The position numbers and the translations under genes are program-made. This document shows, piece after piece, positions 9,867 through 22,129 of a DNA stretch of 64,000 nucleotides. Within the stretch, counting starts at the first letter, position 1. Every line of letters begins with the position of its first letter. This DNA comes from Anthoceros angustus. Lineage: Eukaryota > Streptophyta > Anthocerotopsida > Anthocerotales > Anthocerotaceae. A model generated the notes under the pieces. It saw nothing but the letters and a program-made list of their open reading frames with translations. It was not told where the DNA came from and made no database searches. The DNA is taken from positions 186,001 to 250,000 of the forward strand of contig VJWM01000204.1 in the NCBI GenBank assembly GCA_010909165.1, written 5' to 3'.

Positions 9867-11591
9867 ATGATGCATGGTGGGTCGCCTCTGCGGAAGCTGG
9901 AGGTGCTGGAAGCTCTTGACAAGGCTAAGACGCAGTGGTACCACTTCACCACCATCATCGTCGCGGGAGCTGGATTTTCACCGATGCCTACGACTTGTTC
10001 TGCATCTCCACCGTCACCAGCTTGCTGGGGCGGATCTACTACTCCCAGCCAGCGACAGGGAAGCCCGGAGTGCTGCCCATCAACGTCCTGGCGGCTGTGA
10101 ATGCGGTGGCGCTGTGTGGGACCTTGGTGGGCAATTTGGTGTTCGGCTGGCTCGGGGACAAGATTGGCAGGAGGACGGTGTATGGCTGGACCTTGACTCT
10201 CATGATCGTCTGCTCTATTGGGGAGTGGCATCTCCTTCGGCAGCACGGCCAAGTCTGTCATGGCTACCATCTGTTTTTCCGCTGGGCTTCGGTATCGGAG
10301 GGGACTACCCACTGTCCGCCACCATCATGTCGGAGTACTCCAACATCAGGACCCGTGGCGCCTTCATCGCTGCCGTGTTTGCAATGCAGGGGTTCGGCAT
10401 CCTGTCTGGGGCGACAGTCGGCATCGTCGTGTCCTCGATTTTCATGCACGCTTACCCGAGGGGCCCGTTTCTGGAGGATCCTACTGTTCCTCCCCAAGCG
10501 GATTATGTGTGGAGGATCATCCTGATGCTGGGCGCTGTGCCTGCTGCCGTCACCTGTACTACAGGCTGAGGCTGCCCGAGACAGCTCGGTACACTGCTTT
10601 GGTGCAAGGGGATATAGATAAAGCTGGAGCTGACATGCTGGCAGGAAAGATGGTGGATGTGCAGCACACTGCTCGAGGCACGGGGATGGAGAACTGGAAG
10701 CCTCGGATTCCGCGTTTCTTCTCCATGGAGTTCGCTGCGCAGCATGGTTGGCAGTTGCTCGCCACTGCCAGTTGCTGGTTTCTGTTGGACGTGTCCTTCT
10801 TCAGTCAGAACCTGTTCCAGAAGGACATCTTCATTGCTGTAGGTTGGCTGCCTCCTCCCGCGGACATGAGCGCATTGGAGGAGCTGTTCAGGATCAGCCG
10901 AGCTTCCGCACTCATTGCGCTGTGCGCAACCATTCCTGGCTACTGGGTGACGGTGTTCACTGTCGAGTGGTTGGGTCGTCGTTTCGTGCAGATGCAAGGA
11001 TTCTTCTTCATGGCGGTCTTCATGCTCATCATCGCACTGGAATTCCAGCATTTCCGCGGCTATAGATGCCCTGCATCAGAGGTTTTCAAGTCTGGGGAAT
11101 ACTGCGGAGGCAACCATGTTGGCTTCGTCCTCCTGTATGCGGTCATCTTCTGTCCTAATTCCACCACCTTCATCATCCCTGCCGAGCTGTTTCCTGCTAG
11201 CCTGCGGGCCACTTGTTTCGGGATGTCTGCAGCTGCTGGGAAGCTGGGTGCCATTGTAGGGGCCTTCGGATTTCTCTACGCAAGACAGGCAAGGTCCAAG
11301 CACGACCCTGATGCAGAAGCAGGATACCCTGCAGGCATTGGTGTCAAGCTAGCATATGTGATGTTGGCAGGGGTGAATGTCTTGGGCTTCCTGGTGACTG
11401 CGTTATTGACGCCGGAGACCAAAGGCAAGTCCCTGGAAGCTATGTCTCGTGACCTACACGTTGACGTCGGACGCACCGAAGACAGGATGCCACTTTCGGA
11501 GGAGTTTGACCCTTCGGAGGAAATGAGACAGGCCCAGCAAGTTCCACGGTCCCCCGGCCTCAGGAAAGTGCAGGTGTACAGTATGATATGA
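9867..11591 (+). CDS. Pht1-type H+/phosphate symporter; reading frame interrupted four times as sequenced
   Basis: A major facilitator superfamily phosphate importer of the plasma membrane. The start at 9867 gives [16 protein letters not shown]; then [14 protein letters not shown], the signature [30 protein letters not shown], and a long intact C-terminal half from about 10560 with [14 protein letters not shown] and PETKGKSLE. Expected length is about 570 residues. The frame breaks at about 9974-9977 (one T short), 10220 (one G extra), 10271-10285 (several bases missing before LGFGIGG) and 10554 (one G short). Conservation is high on both sides of every break and there are no other stops. That suggests sequencing indels or a very young pseudogene. 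No introns are needed. Confidence 0.8.
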
Positions 11592-12210
11592 CCCACCTGT
11601 GTGCTGCAGGTCTAAGCGTACTGTTTGTAGACTTGCTCTGTACCATAGAAAGCAAACACTGAGGATGCGTAGATCCCACCAATATCAGCTTTGCTTATTA
11701 TCAGAAGATTGCTTCCTGTTCGTGTGACATGTGAGTTGTCCACGAACTCAGGTTTCTTGCTTGCTTACGTTACACATTCTTCGAGTCTGGCCAGAGAGGA
11801 AGCTCATCAGACTCCGAGGGTATGTTTACTATGTGCAAGTGAGTTGTCATTGTTCCCAACGCACGCCCCCATCCCGCTAATCGGAATGACATGGGTAGTA
11901 TACAGCCCTAAAACGCAAAATCCCACTGACTTGTCTCGCAGCTCAAATCTCGTGGGGATGATTTGTGCCGTTGGTGGAACGGATCGAGGCTCGTTGTAAT
12001 TCTGAGATTGTCCCCTGCGGGAGTTTGTGGTGACACCCGGAGAAAAATGCCGATCGAAGAAGGAGGCCACGGATGGCAAATTCTGCCACCGTGGTGGTAT
12101 TGCGGCTCTGAGTTTCGTTGTCTTGAGAAAAGCCAGCACACTTGTTTTTCCGGGGGAGGCTTGCTCAGCAGTTCTGTTATGATCTTCTCTCTCCAAATGT
12201 TGCTGTAAGC
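11592..12210. other. Intergenic, no gene seen
   Basis: 3' flank of the transporter and 5' flank of the PPR gene. Open frames here are short and resemble nothing recognisable. Confidence 0.5.
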
Positions 12211-15132
12211 ATGGATATGTCCGGCAGTATGCCCATGAAGCACGTCAGGTGAATCGGACGACTACGGTGGACTGGGGTTTTTTTTTTTGTATCCTTCTGC
12301 TAACCACAAGCTGCTCCTTGTTGTTGTAAACACTTCAGGTTTGTGAGGGGCATTTCTTCGTGTAGCAGCGTTTCCAGTCTGAAAGACTTGCCTGAAGAAG
12401 TGCAACTGGACAAGGCTCTCAACATCGTGGACACACTAGGTCAGCGAGGACTTCAGGCTACCGCCCACTCCTTGTATAATCTCCTTCAAGGCTGCATCAG
12501 AAGGAAGGATCTAGCAGCAGGCCGGAGAGTGCAATCCCTTCTATTCAAACAAAAGTTTAACTCGAAGGTTCTGTATCTTGTGCCCAGTCTTATTCAACTA
12601 TTTGCTTCATGTGGCAGTTTGCCAGAAGCAGACCACGTATTCCGCCAAGTTCCACAGCCAAATACACGAACATGGCAGACCATCATTTCGGCACACTCCC
12701 GCTACGGGCAGGGTAAGGAGGCTTTAAGATTATATGAGGAGATGCAACAGGCGGGCGTGGAGCCTAATGAGTTGCTTTATGTTGCCATCCTTAATGCGTG
12801 TGCTAGTACTGGAGCTTTGCAAACTGGGAGAGCAATTCATGAGCAGATGAAAGGACGTGGGTCTGAGTTTAGCGTTCATGTCGGGAACACCCTTGTGGGC
12901 ATGTATGTGAAGTTGAACTGTTTGGATGAGGCCAGGTCAGTGTTTGATGGACTGCACACAAAGAGTATTGTTTCATGGACTACGCTGATTGGAGGATATG
13001 CTCAGCAGGGGAATGGTCAGGAAGCTCTTGCTCTCTTTTGGCAGGTGGAACAGCAAGGAATGCATGCCGACAAGGTTACATATGTAGCCATCCTCAAGGC
13101 ATGTGGAAGCATAGGTGCACTAGACCAGGGGAGGCAGGTTCATGCACAGACTATTGCGAGTGGAGTTGACATGGACTTGCATGTCCAAACCGCCCTAGTT
13201 GACATGTATGCCAAATGCAACAGTACAGATGAGGCAAGGAAGGTGTTTGACGAAATGGCTTCCAAGAGTGTTGTGGTCTGGTCTGCTATGATTGCAGGGT
13301 ATTCTGAGCATGGGAATGGTGAGGAGGCGCTTCACCTGTTCGAGCAAATGCAACAGCAGGGCATCAAGCCGAATGCCATCACATTCCTGAACATCCTCAA
13401 AGCATGTGGGACTGTTGCTGCCTTAGACAAGGGGAGGCAGATACACGCCCAGCTTGTCAAACTTGGGTTCGAACTTGATGTGGTCGTTGGAACCAGCATC
13501 ATTAACATGTATGTGAAATGTGGGAGCTTGGTGGATGCCCAGAAAGTTTTTGATAATTTGCCGGAGAAAGATGTGGTATCATGGAACAGAATGATGGCTG
13601 GCTATGCCCAGCACGGACGCTGGCAAGAAGCTCTTCAAGTACACAAGCAGATGCAAGAGCAGGGCGTGGAGCCTTCTGAAACTACATTTTTGACTCTACT
13701 CAGTGCATGTAGCAGCCTATTGGCTCTCGATCAAGGCAAACAGATTCATGCAGATATCCTGAACGCAGGCTTTCAGGTGAATGCAGTTCTGGGGACGAGT
13801 CTCATAGACATGTATGTGAAATGTGGGAGCATGGATGATGCACGAAAAGTTTTTGCCTTTCTCGATGTAAGGACTGTGGTGTCATGGACGATCATGATTG
13901 GGGGCTATGTTGCGCATGGGCACGGGCAGGAAGCTCTTCGGCTGTTTGCAGCAATGCAACGGGGGGGTGTGAAGCCAGACAAGGTCACTTTTGTAAGCGT
14001 TCTCCGAGCATGTGCTGATACTGCAGCTTTGACGGAGGGCCGGATGATTCATGCATCTGTCACTGAGAGTGGTTACCAGACAGATATCATACTTCAAAGT
14101 GCCCTTGTTGACATGTATGCCAAATGTGGAAGTATGGGCGAGGCACGGGCAGTTTTTGACTCTTCGGCAGAACGAGATGTGGTGTTCTCAAGTGCGATGA
14201 TTGGAGCATATGCTGAGCGCGGTCAGGGTCAGGAAGCCCTTCAACTCTTCCTACAAATGCAACGTGATGGGATTGAACCTAGTGCCAGTACATTTTCGAG
14301 AGTCCTGCAAGCTTGTGCCAGCATAGCAGACCTCACAGATGGTAAAGCAATCCATTCCCAACTTACAGAAACCGGCCTTGATGCAGATGGGCAAATCGGT
14401 AGCTCCCTTGTGAAAATGTACGCTAAGTGTGGGGTTGTTGATGATGCACGGAAAGTGTTCGACACCGTCTTGAGCCCGAGCCGTGATGTAGTGCTGTGGA
14501 ACACTATGATCGCAGCATATGCTCAGCATGGGCGTGCACCAGAGGCTCTCCAACTTTTCCAGCAAATGCAACAGGAGGGTCTAAAGCCCAGCAGTGTGAC
14601 TTTCATCAGCGTACTAACTGCTTGCAGCTACGCAGGCATGCTGGACGAAGGCTCTAGGATCTTCCAAATGATGTCCGACGAGTTCGGCATCATCCCAGCA
14701 ACAGAACACTACGCATGCATGGTGGACATTCTCTGCCGTGCTGGGCATCTGTACGAAGCAAAGGACTTCATCAGCAACATGCCAGTAGAACCTGATGCAG
14801 TGCTGTGGAAGACTGTTCTCACTGGATGCAGAAGTCAGGGCAACGTGGAGCTTGGAAGGCTATGCTTCGATGCTGTCATGAGATTAGATCCCGTTAACTC
14901 TGCTGCATTTATTCTCATGTCAAACATCTACGCTGATGCCGGAAGAAAGGAGGACGAAGCACATATTAGGAAGCGGATGACGGATGCAGGTATCAGAAAG
15001 GAACCAGGACGGACTTGGATTGACATGGACAAAGGTGTCCACACTTTCGTAGCAGAAGACACAAATCATCCCCAAAGAAAGCTCATATATGAGACGTTGA
15101 AAGCCTTGGTACACGTTGGTGAGCCAGGTTGA
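12211..15132 (+). CDS. PLS-class pentatricopeptide repeat protein with E domain, no DYW
   Basis: An organelle RNA-binding protein family acting in C-to-U editing or RNA processing. The main exon (12339-15132) is open throughout and encodes successive P-L-S triplets of about 101 residues, recognisable by repeated MYAKCGS, ARKVFD, VVSWTTMI, EALxLFxxMQ and ILxACA blocks. About seven triplets are followed by E-type motifs, ending GRTWIDMDKGVHTF and a short tail. There is no DYW deaminase domain. No ATG precedes the repeats within this exon; a small upstream exon at 12211-12248 (MDMSGSMPMKHV) joined over a 90-base GT-AG intron (12249-12338) restores an in-phase start. That gives about 943 residues. 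The repeats are certain; the first exon is an inference. Confidence 0.88.
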
Positions 15133-15346
15133 TAGTGGGTTGTTCTAAACTATAACCTCATCAGCCAGTGTGCGTTGTCTAAGTGGCAGGATATCAACGG
15201 CACACGTGTCTTGGAAAGATGTCTCCAAATGGCAAAGGGGAAGAGGGAGCTGTGCTCAGTTCCTGAGCTAGGAGAACTCCCCTGCAACAAACGTGTGCTT
15301 CCTGCTCAGCGGTTCTATCAGGAGCGTTCTTGGCACTCGGGACGAG

Positions 15347-16519
15347 ATGGTTCAGGCCAGAGCTATCCTGTGCTTCAGTCTAGGTGCAATCTTGTGGGTT
15401 GAAGTTTGCTGGGCTGCCAGGCCTGGTCCAGCAGGAAGGAACGACACTGCGGGCCTAGCTACAGTCCGCCTGGAACCTCACTACGAGGTCAGGCAGGGAG
15501 TGGAAGTCATCTGGCAGATCCCTCCTAACGTGCGTAGTATTCTTTTCATCGCCCATGGCGTGGGATTCTTTCCCAACAATTTCTGGGACCCCTCGCCTGC
15601 CTGTCCGGTCTGCACAGGCCTGCCGGAAGAGCGCGCCATCACGCTGGCTGCCTTGAGCCGAGGATACGCTGTGATCTCGGTGTCGAGCTTGGGTGAGACG
15701 TGGATGGACTGGCCCCTGCGGACGAATCGAGATTTCTACAATGTGCTCAATATTCTGTCCACTTGGATAGACCAGTTCGGATTAGCGGGCTTGCCTATCA
15801 CTGGTCTGGGGATCTCCGACGGTGGAACATTTCTGTCCATTTTGGCGCTTGAAGTGGACGAATTCGAGTCCATTGTGCTCATGATCTCGTCTGCCAACGA
15901 CGATGCCATCGATTTCGCTGCTCAGGAAGGAGACTACCCGCCCACGCTCTTCATCCAGGTATACACCCACCGTTGTACACCCGTTCTTGGTGTGCTTGGG
16001 GGCACATTGTGCGAGTCTTGTTCTTGATTTCTAACTTTTCTTGAGGTCACGCAGATGCCGAATGACGAGAGCTCCAGGATGAGCATTGCAGAAAACATGC
16101 GAAAGATGTCCGAGGCAGGCATCGTTACAGCAGACATAAAGTGCTCATCTTTCCCTGTCTACGATTCCTACTTCACTGAGAGGATCCCAGGGCTGGATCT
16201 TGACACATCCATCAGAATATTAGAGTCTTTGAAGGCTCACGACTACCTCGACTTCAAGGGGTACATAGTAAGGCCCAATCCTGCTGGTACGGACTGGGAC
16301 GTGTACGAGGACTGGGATTGGGTGGAGGTGGTGCACAAGCTGGGAGTGCTTCCAGTTGAGGGTAATGGTACTGTCAAGTGGGAACAAGCTGTCAGAGAAG
16401 AGCTCAGTCTGGCCTACGCTTTTCACTGTCCAACCAGCCTGAGGAGCACAGAGATGTTAGACTGGCTTGATGGAACAACATGGCCAAAGAAGCCCAACTC
16501 ACTCATTGCGGCCATCTAA
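15347..16519 (+). CDS. Secreted alpha/beta-hydrolase-fold protein
   Basis: Two exons, 15347-15958 and 16055-16519, joined by a canonical 96-base intron in phase 0, give 358 residues. The first ~23 residues after the ATG at 15347 form a signal peptide (basic start, hydrophobic core, Cys-Trp-Ala end). The mature part has an LFIAHGVGF oxyanion-type segment and a nucleophile elbow GISDGG (G-x-S-x-G). A late His in LAYAFHC is a candidate catalytic residue; the acid is not certain. The substrate cannot be told. The gene starts 214 bases after the PPR stop on the same strand. I do not recognise a named family. Confidence 0.75.
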
Positions 16520-16798
16520 CTCTGGCTCACAAAACTGATATCAGCACAGGCTTTTTGCACCGGAGGCAAGTGGCAAGTCCCTTGCTAGGTCCTGCTTGGC
16601 AGCACACTTGGAAGAAGGAAACTACAAGCTGCCTTTCCTTGCCCGGAGCAAGCTGCCTTCTGCAAAAGGGTAGAAGGCCACGACGATGTCTTTTAAGACG
16701 ACTCTGAGGTGTGCATTTGTGCTTAGTACCCTGTACCATACACTTGTTAGCTACATACATGTTTCGGGAAGAATTGAGGATGATTGGCGTGTAGGGTC
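16520..16798. other. Convergent 3' intergenic
   Basis: Short interval between the converging hydrolase (plus) and TSP1/EGF gene (minus). No gene seen. Confidence 0.5.
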
Positions 16799-19700
16799 TT
16801 AGAAAACCAGATCATTGAAGTGCAGCGTTTCTTCTGGTTCCCTGTCTGAATCAGAGTCGGTCAGGAAATCACCTGGTTTCTGGACTGGCTGAGAAGTAAA
16901 CGAATTCTTACGATTGGGTTTGTGAGATTCTTCAAAGCTCGGCAGGTTTGCTGCTTGGCTTGTTGAGCTTACGGCTGCCATTTCTACCTCACTGTCGCCA
17001 TTGGGGATAGTTATTGAAGGTCTGCTGCGCACCTGCGGCGCAGCTTGCATCTCGTGAGAGTTCCGCTCCATTTCTCGACTTGCCCTTCTTCTCTCTACGT
17101 CCTTTCTCATTTCCTCATCTCTCTCATCTTCCAGCTGCTTCCAACTTAAACGTCGTTGTACTTCGTTTTCCAAGGACTGCTTCTTCCTGTCCACTGTAGC
17201 CCTCACCTCCTTATCCCTCTCCGCTTGCTCGTGCTCCCAAGTTTTCAGTGGCCTCCGTATCACCTGCCCTTCCTGCTGTTGAGCGTGTGTATTCCCTTTG
17301 TATCGTTGCAACTCCAGCTCCTTTGTGGCGTGCTCATCTCTCTGTCGTTCTTGTCCAAGTTTCTCTTCACGCTGCTCCCTGGCTTCATCGTCCCGCCGTC
17401 TCTGTTCACTCTCTCTTCTCAGCCTTTGAGCCTCAGAATCTCTCCTTCTTTGTTCTTCTTGGTCTTTTCGTTTCTGTTCCTCAACTACAATGCTATGCAG
17501 GACTCAAGTAAGAACACATCTACCTTCACAAAACTGAGTGGGAACTTGGACAGTCGTCTTACCTGCTCTTTTCTTTTCCATTCCGGAGACCTTGAGTCTT
17601 TGAGCAGCAGCAGTTGTGGCTTTGGTGATAGCACCAGCGATGGTCTCGGTACTTTCGGAGAGTACCGGCTTCATCTCCATAGCAGAAGGTGGGGCAGGCT
17701 TGGAAAGTGAAGGTGGCCTAGGTGTTATGGGGATGACGTCGTAGTCACTTTGTTGTCCAAGATATGACTGTCGCCATCGTGGCCTACTCTGGACATATTG
17801 CTCGGTATGGTCTTCAAGCTGATCCTCTTGATGAACATCTGTGAAGCAAACGTTGGTTGCTCAGGATTGCAGGGCCATTAGCCTACTATTGAACTCAGAG
17901 GAGCAGCACTGTATCTCACCCATGCCTGGGGGCGGCGGCATATGGCCTGAGGGCCCAACAAGTCCAGCAGGAGGACCTGGCTGGAGCTGAACTATGGCTG
18001 TCTGGTGCTTGATCAGCAAGTATGTACATGTCCCCAAAGCTCCCAAAAGAATTACGACCATGCCAGTGGTAAGGCCACTTTCAGGTCGTTTGAACTGCCG
18101 ATTGAACTGCACCATAACAGACATGTTGGGGACACGCAGACAACCACCTAAAACAGAAGATTGCCAACCCGTGAGGCATTCGGAGCAGTCTCGACCAGCA
18201 TACCCTACAAGCAGCACTCCCACATGTTAGAGTCAGTCTATCGGGAGTTCGTAACAGACCGACTGGTGTTGGCGACTGGAAACCCTGGCTTACCAAGGAA
18301 GCAGTCACACTGTCCAGTGGTGTCCATGCAAATGCCTTGCCCTGAACACGTTACATTAGCTCCTGATCCAGGCCTCGTGGCACAAGGGGTCGATACGTAA
18401 GGGCAATCTTGTAGGCAACAAGATGGACTGACTTCTGTGTCTGCACTTTGTCCTGTTACTGTACACCTTTCTCCAATTTCACACAATCCATTGCCACAGA
18501 CTCCAAGTCTTGTCACGTTTGAAACAGACAAAATTTCTGCTCCCGGAAGAATCTGGTTTGCAGCAAATTTGCTATCAAGAGAATCCCAGAGACGATTATC
18601 TTCAAGGGGGTGGAGACTGAAGACATGAAACAACGAGATGGAGGCACCTGATCTTCTTCATCTGATCCCGTACTCGATATCGCTACAAGGTGTGGCACAA
18701 TGTCTGCTTTCCTGATAAGGGGTCTGGAGCTCGTATTCCGCTGTGCCCAAAGTGCATCATCAAGATGAATGTTAGGAGATCTTCAGTTCAGGTACTGCGA
18801 GCTGTGGAAAGTGGAGGTGACAAATAAGCCAACCTCACGATCATCCTCTATCTAAACCTGATAGCAAGTCTGAGCCACAACAGAATTGAAATGATCAAGG
18901 AAAGAGCCTTGCCCAAAAGATCGTACAGCAATAGGAAGAATGTTGAGGACGAATGTCGCGATCCCTGTGAAGATTCCAGCTTGCCCACAGTTTATAGGAT
19001 CGACGTTGCAGTCAGCATTGAGGTTCTGCACTTGCATGTTACTAACAGTGACCGCACTCATCACAAGATTCAGATCAGAGCCCACCTGCAGTACAGTAGA
19101 GGCACGTCAAGCCATTTCCTGTCTTCTTGCCTTGAATCTACAGCAAGGAGATCGTCAACAACGAGTCTTACACTGTTCATCATCTTAGAGGTGAATCCTT
19201 GCCAGCTCTTAAAATCCATCGTCAACGTAGTTGTGAAACCCAATGTAAGTGTGAATGACGCTCCGCAGCTCAAACCGTCTCCATCACAAACATAGCACTC
19301 ATCAAGCAGTCCACTATTGCAGCAGACGCCTTTTTCATCTCTGACCGTGCTGCAGCATTGCAGCAAAGAATCCACAAATCTACCAAGCACGAGGGACATG
19401 TGATCAAGAAACAGCATAACATTCTTGCACTGAAGGGAGCAGACCAAAGTCTGTGCACACTTGGCTTTCCAAGAAATGGTACTTACATGCCTGTGCCATC
19501 GCAGATGCCACATGCATCACGAGACCCGCTTTCGCAGCATTTTCCATTCTGTGGTACAGATGCGTATGACGTCAGAATGCTAGAAGCAAGGTTTAGGACT
19601 CCCCAGTGAAAAGCAATCTGGGTTTTTCAGTGTTACCTTGTCCAACACTGCAGATGCACCTTGACAGCAGCTGAAAGTGGCATCTATTGTTGCACAGCAG

Positions 19701-21540
19701 TTCACGTGTCCAGATGATGTGAAGCCCATCACTCCCAAATACAGTTCACAGAAGTCAGACTTTTCACAGTACCTTCCCTTCCATTCATCAGCACACAGAC
19801 ACCGATTCCCATCCTGACTGACAAGAAAAAGTCACATGGTCAACAACTATTGTATGGCAGCCAGCAAACTTCGAGAGAAGGAACAAGTTTCCGGGCAGGC
19901 TTACCGGACAATAACCATTTCCAGAGCAGTTGTTGAATGCACAGTTACTGCAGTTTAAAAGGGCTGCAGGGCATGGACTGGTGGTCGCGGGTCGGGGAGC
20001 AGCAGGGCAGTTAACATCTGGTGCCACTTTGCCCTTGTCATCTACGCACTGAAATACTGGCGTCAGTGGTTCTAATAAATGCTTATGATGGATCCCGATT
20101 ACACAACTTGTGGAAAATAGCTTTCTGTCTAACCCGGACAGGTTACATTCTGATTTGTTCAAGACAAAGAGGGCGTACCTGTACTAATCTCGAGGAATTG
20201 GATCCGCAAACAGAGGAGCAGTTCGTCCAAGCGCCTGCTAGCCATGTATACGGATGGCAAGGCTGCCAAACACGACAGGACCAAATTTGGTCTACATTCA
20301 CGCAAAAGGACGGCGGTAGCAGACGAGAGACGGAATGCCAACTAGAAGAGCATTGATGAGCACCTGAGAGTTGCAAATTCGTTGAGAAGGAATTCGATCG
20401 CGAGCGAAGCAGGAGCTGTCGCTCACCGCAGATCCATCCACAAGACAATGCACTTGCCTTGTCATAACCCCACCATCACAACGCTTGCTGCAATGGCTCC
20501 AGTCAGATCCATGCCATTTGGGTTTGGAGCAATGATCCATGTTGCAGTACTGGAATTCCGAAACAGTATCTTCGCCACCGCAGTAGGCTGGATCAGCCGT
20601 GTTGCCAAGGCTGTCTATGCAAACAACCTCCCTGTCGAGCAATATCCATACATTTGTCATGGTCTTGCATCCATTGGACAGCTCGGTCTTGCAGCTAGCG
20701 CGGCAGTTGAAAGACCTAGTTTTATTGCACATACAGCTTTCCTACCGGGTCTGAGAGCCGACGTCGCAAGGCTGAGTGCATTCTCCCCACTGGCCTTCAT
20801 ACCACTCATGTTCCGGACAGGGAACTCGGTTGCAGGGCTGCAAGAGGAGAGACTTTTGTGTCACGTTGGGTCTGGTCAGGAGCACTTGGATTTATGGGAA
20901 AGTTAGTGATTGAGCCCAATTGTCACCTGATTCAGTTGAATGAGAGGTAAAAGTGCGCAGTTGGAGGCATCCACTTTCAGAAAGCCGGTTGAGTAGCAGT
21001 CAATCATCGCTCTCTGCACAATGTTCCTGGAAGCATCAGCGCATACCAAAAGGTGGGGCAACGATATTGAAAAACAAGGTGAGCAGAGACGTCTGACCTG
21101 AGTTCCATTGCTGCCACATTTCTGACTGCACGGTCCCCAGGCCGAGGGAGCCCAAAAGGGACCCCAGGGTCTGCTAAACTTGCCGATGGGCGGCACTGGT
21201 GCACTGCAGGGTAGTGCCTCCCATAGAGTGCAGGAACTGCCACTGGAGTTGGTTGCGTTGAGCACTCCGGGCCTGGTGCTGGCGGCGATGCCAAAGTCGA
21301 AGCTCTCGGAATCCGCAGCTGGGCCTGATTAGTGCATCCATGGCAGACCGGTGCATTGCCAAGTTAGCACTAGTTCAGAACATGTGCCTGAGGCGTGGCG
21401 GAAACCCTAGCTGCTCCATGCACCTACCAACCTTGCAGGAACTGGACGGAGGCCACAGCCACACCACAGGTGATCAGATGGAAGCCATGGAGGAATGCTT
21501 GGAGCAGAATCCAGATCTGCAGCAGGACAACGCTGCGCAT
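16799..21540 (-). CDS. Type I membrane protein with thrombospondin type-1 and EGF-like modules and a charged coiled-coil cytoplasmic tail
   Basis: Multi-exon minus-strand gene. The ATG at 21540 starts a clear signal peptide (MRSVVLLQIWILLQAF, exon to 21432). TSP1-like modules follow: WAPSAWGPCSQKCGSNGTQ (~21100-21180), WYEGQWGECTQPCDVGSQTR (~20740-20860), WHGSDWSHCSKRCDGGV (~20440-20520) and WTNCSSVCGSNSSR (~20190-20230). Next come EGF-like CSGNGYC and CLCADEWKGRYC (~19770-19930), repeated Cys motifs ACGICDGTG and ECYVCDGDG, VCGNGLCEIGERC, a laminin-like EGF (CSGQGICMDTTGQCDC, then GRDCSECLTGW), and a membrane span GMVVILLGALGTCTYLLI (~18010-18065). The cytoplasmic tail to 16799 is highly charged and coiled-coil-like with a Ser/Asp/Glu C-terminus. 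There are about a dozen exons; boundaries are approximate. TSP1 modules usually mediate adhesion. Function is unknown. Confidence 0.8.
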
Positions 21541-22129
21541 GCTGATGGTAGGCACGCCCGTCAGGACCGCTCAAGGGACCGTGGGAAGCCAACACTTGGA
21601 GATCGCCATCGCGCCTGCAGGCATTTATACGGCACGGCATCCCGAGCCAGCGCAGTGAAGGTATGAACCAGGCTAGACGTACTCCTCCGCCACAACACCA
21701 CGCCAGGGAACGCAGGAGCCGCTTTAGCTCTGCCACAGCTTGACGGCAGGTAAGGTCGTTACGCCCTATGGTAGTGTCCCACTTCACATGACGCGTCCCG
21801 ACTCCCGCACGTGTCCATTTCCCGCCACCACGCTTAACGGTCTGTGAAACGCTCGAAACGCTCGCTCACTGGCTTGCTTCTTCCCCGTCCTTGGCCGGCC
21901 ATGTCTTGGTCTTGTTGGGAGGAAGTTGAGATCCTGTCCTTGCTCCGCAATCAAAAACCAGAAAACCTGTCCGCCTGCAAGTGCATGCAAGCAATCACCA
22001 TCGCACCGTGCTTGCAATCTTCCAAGACTCTTCCTTCCAGTCGAATTGCACCTGTAGCTGGAGTCTATCAGAGCACGCAGCATGGATTAGAGCTTTGAAG
22101 TGGCCCCGGGGAGAGCACAGCTCCACGGC
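21541..22129. promoter_or_regulatory. Divergent promoter interval, TSP1/EGF gene and TEDC1
   Basis: 589 bases lie between two start codons pointing away from each other. No internal gene and no clear TATA box were seen. Composition is mixed. Confidence 0.45.
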
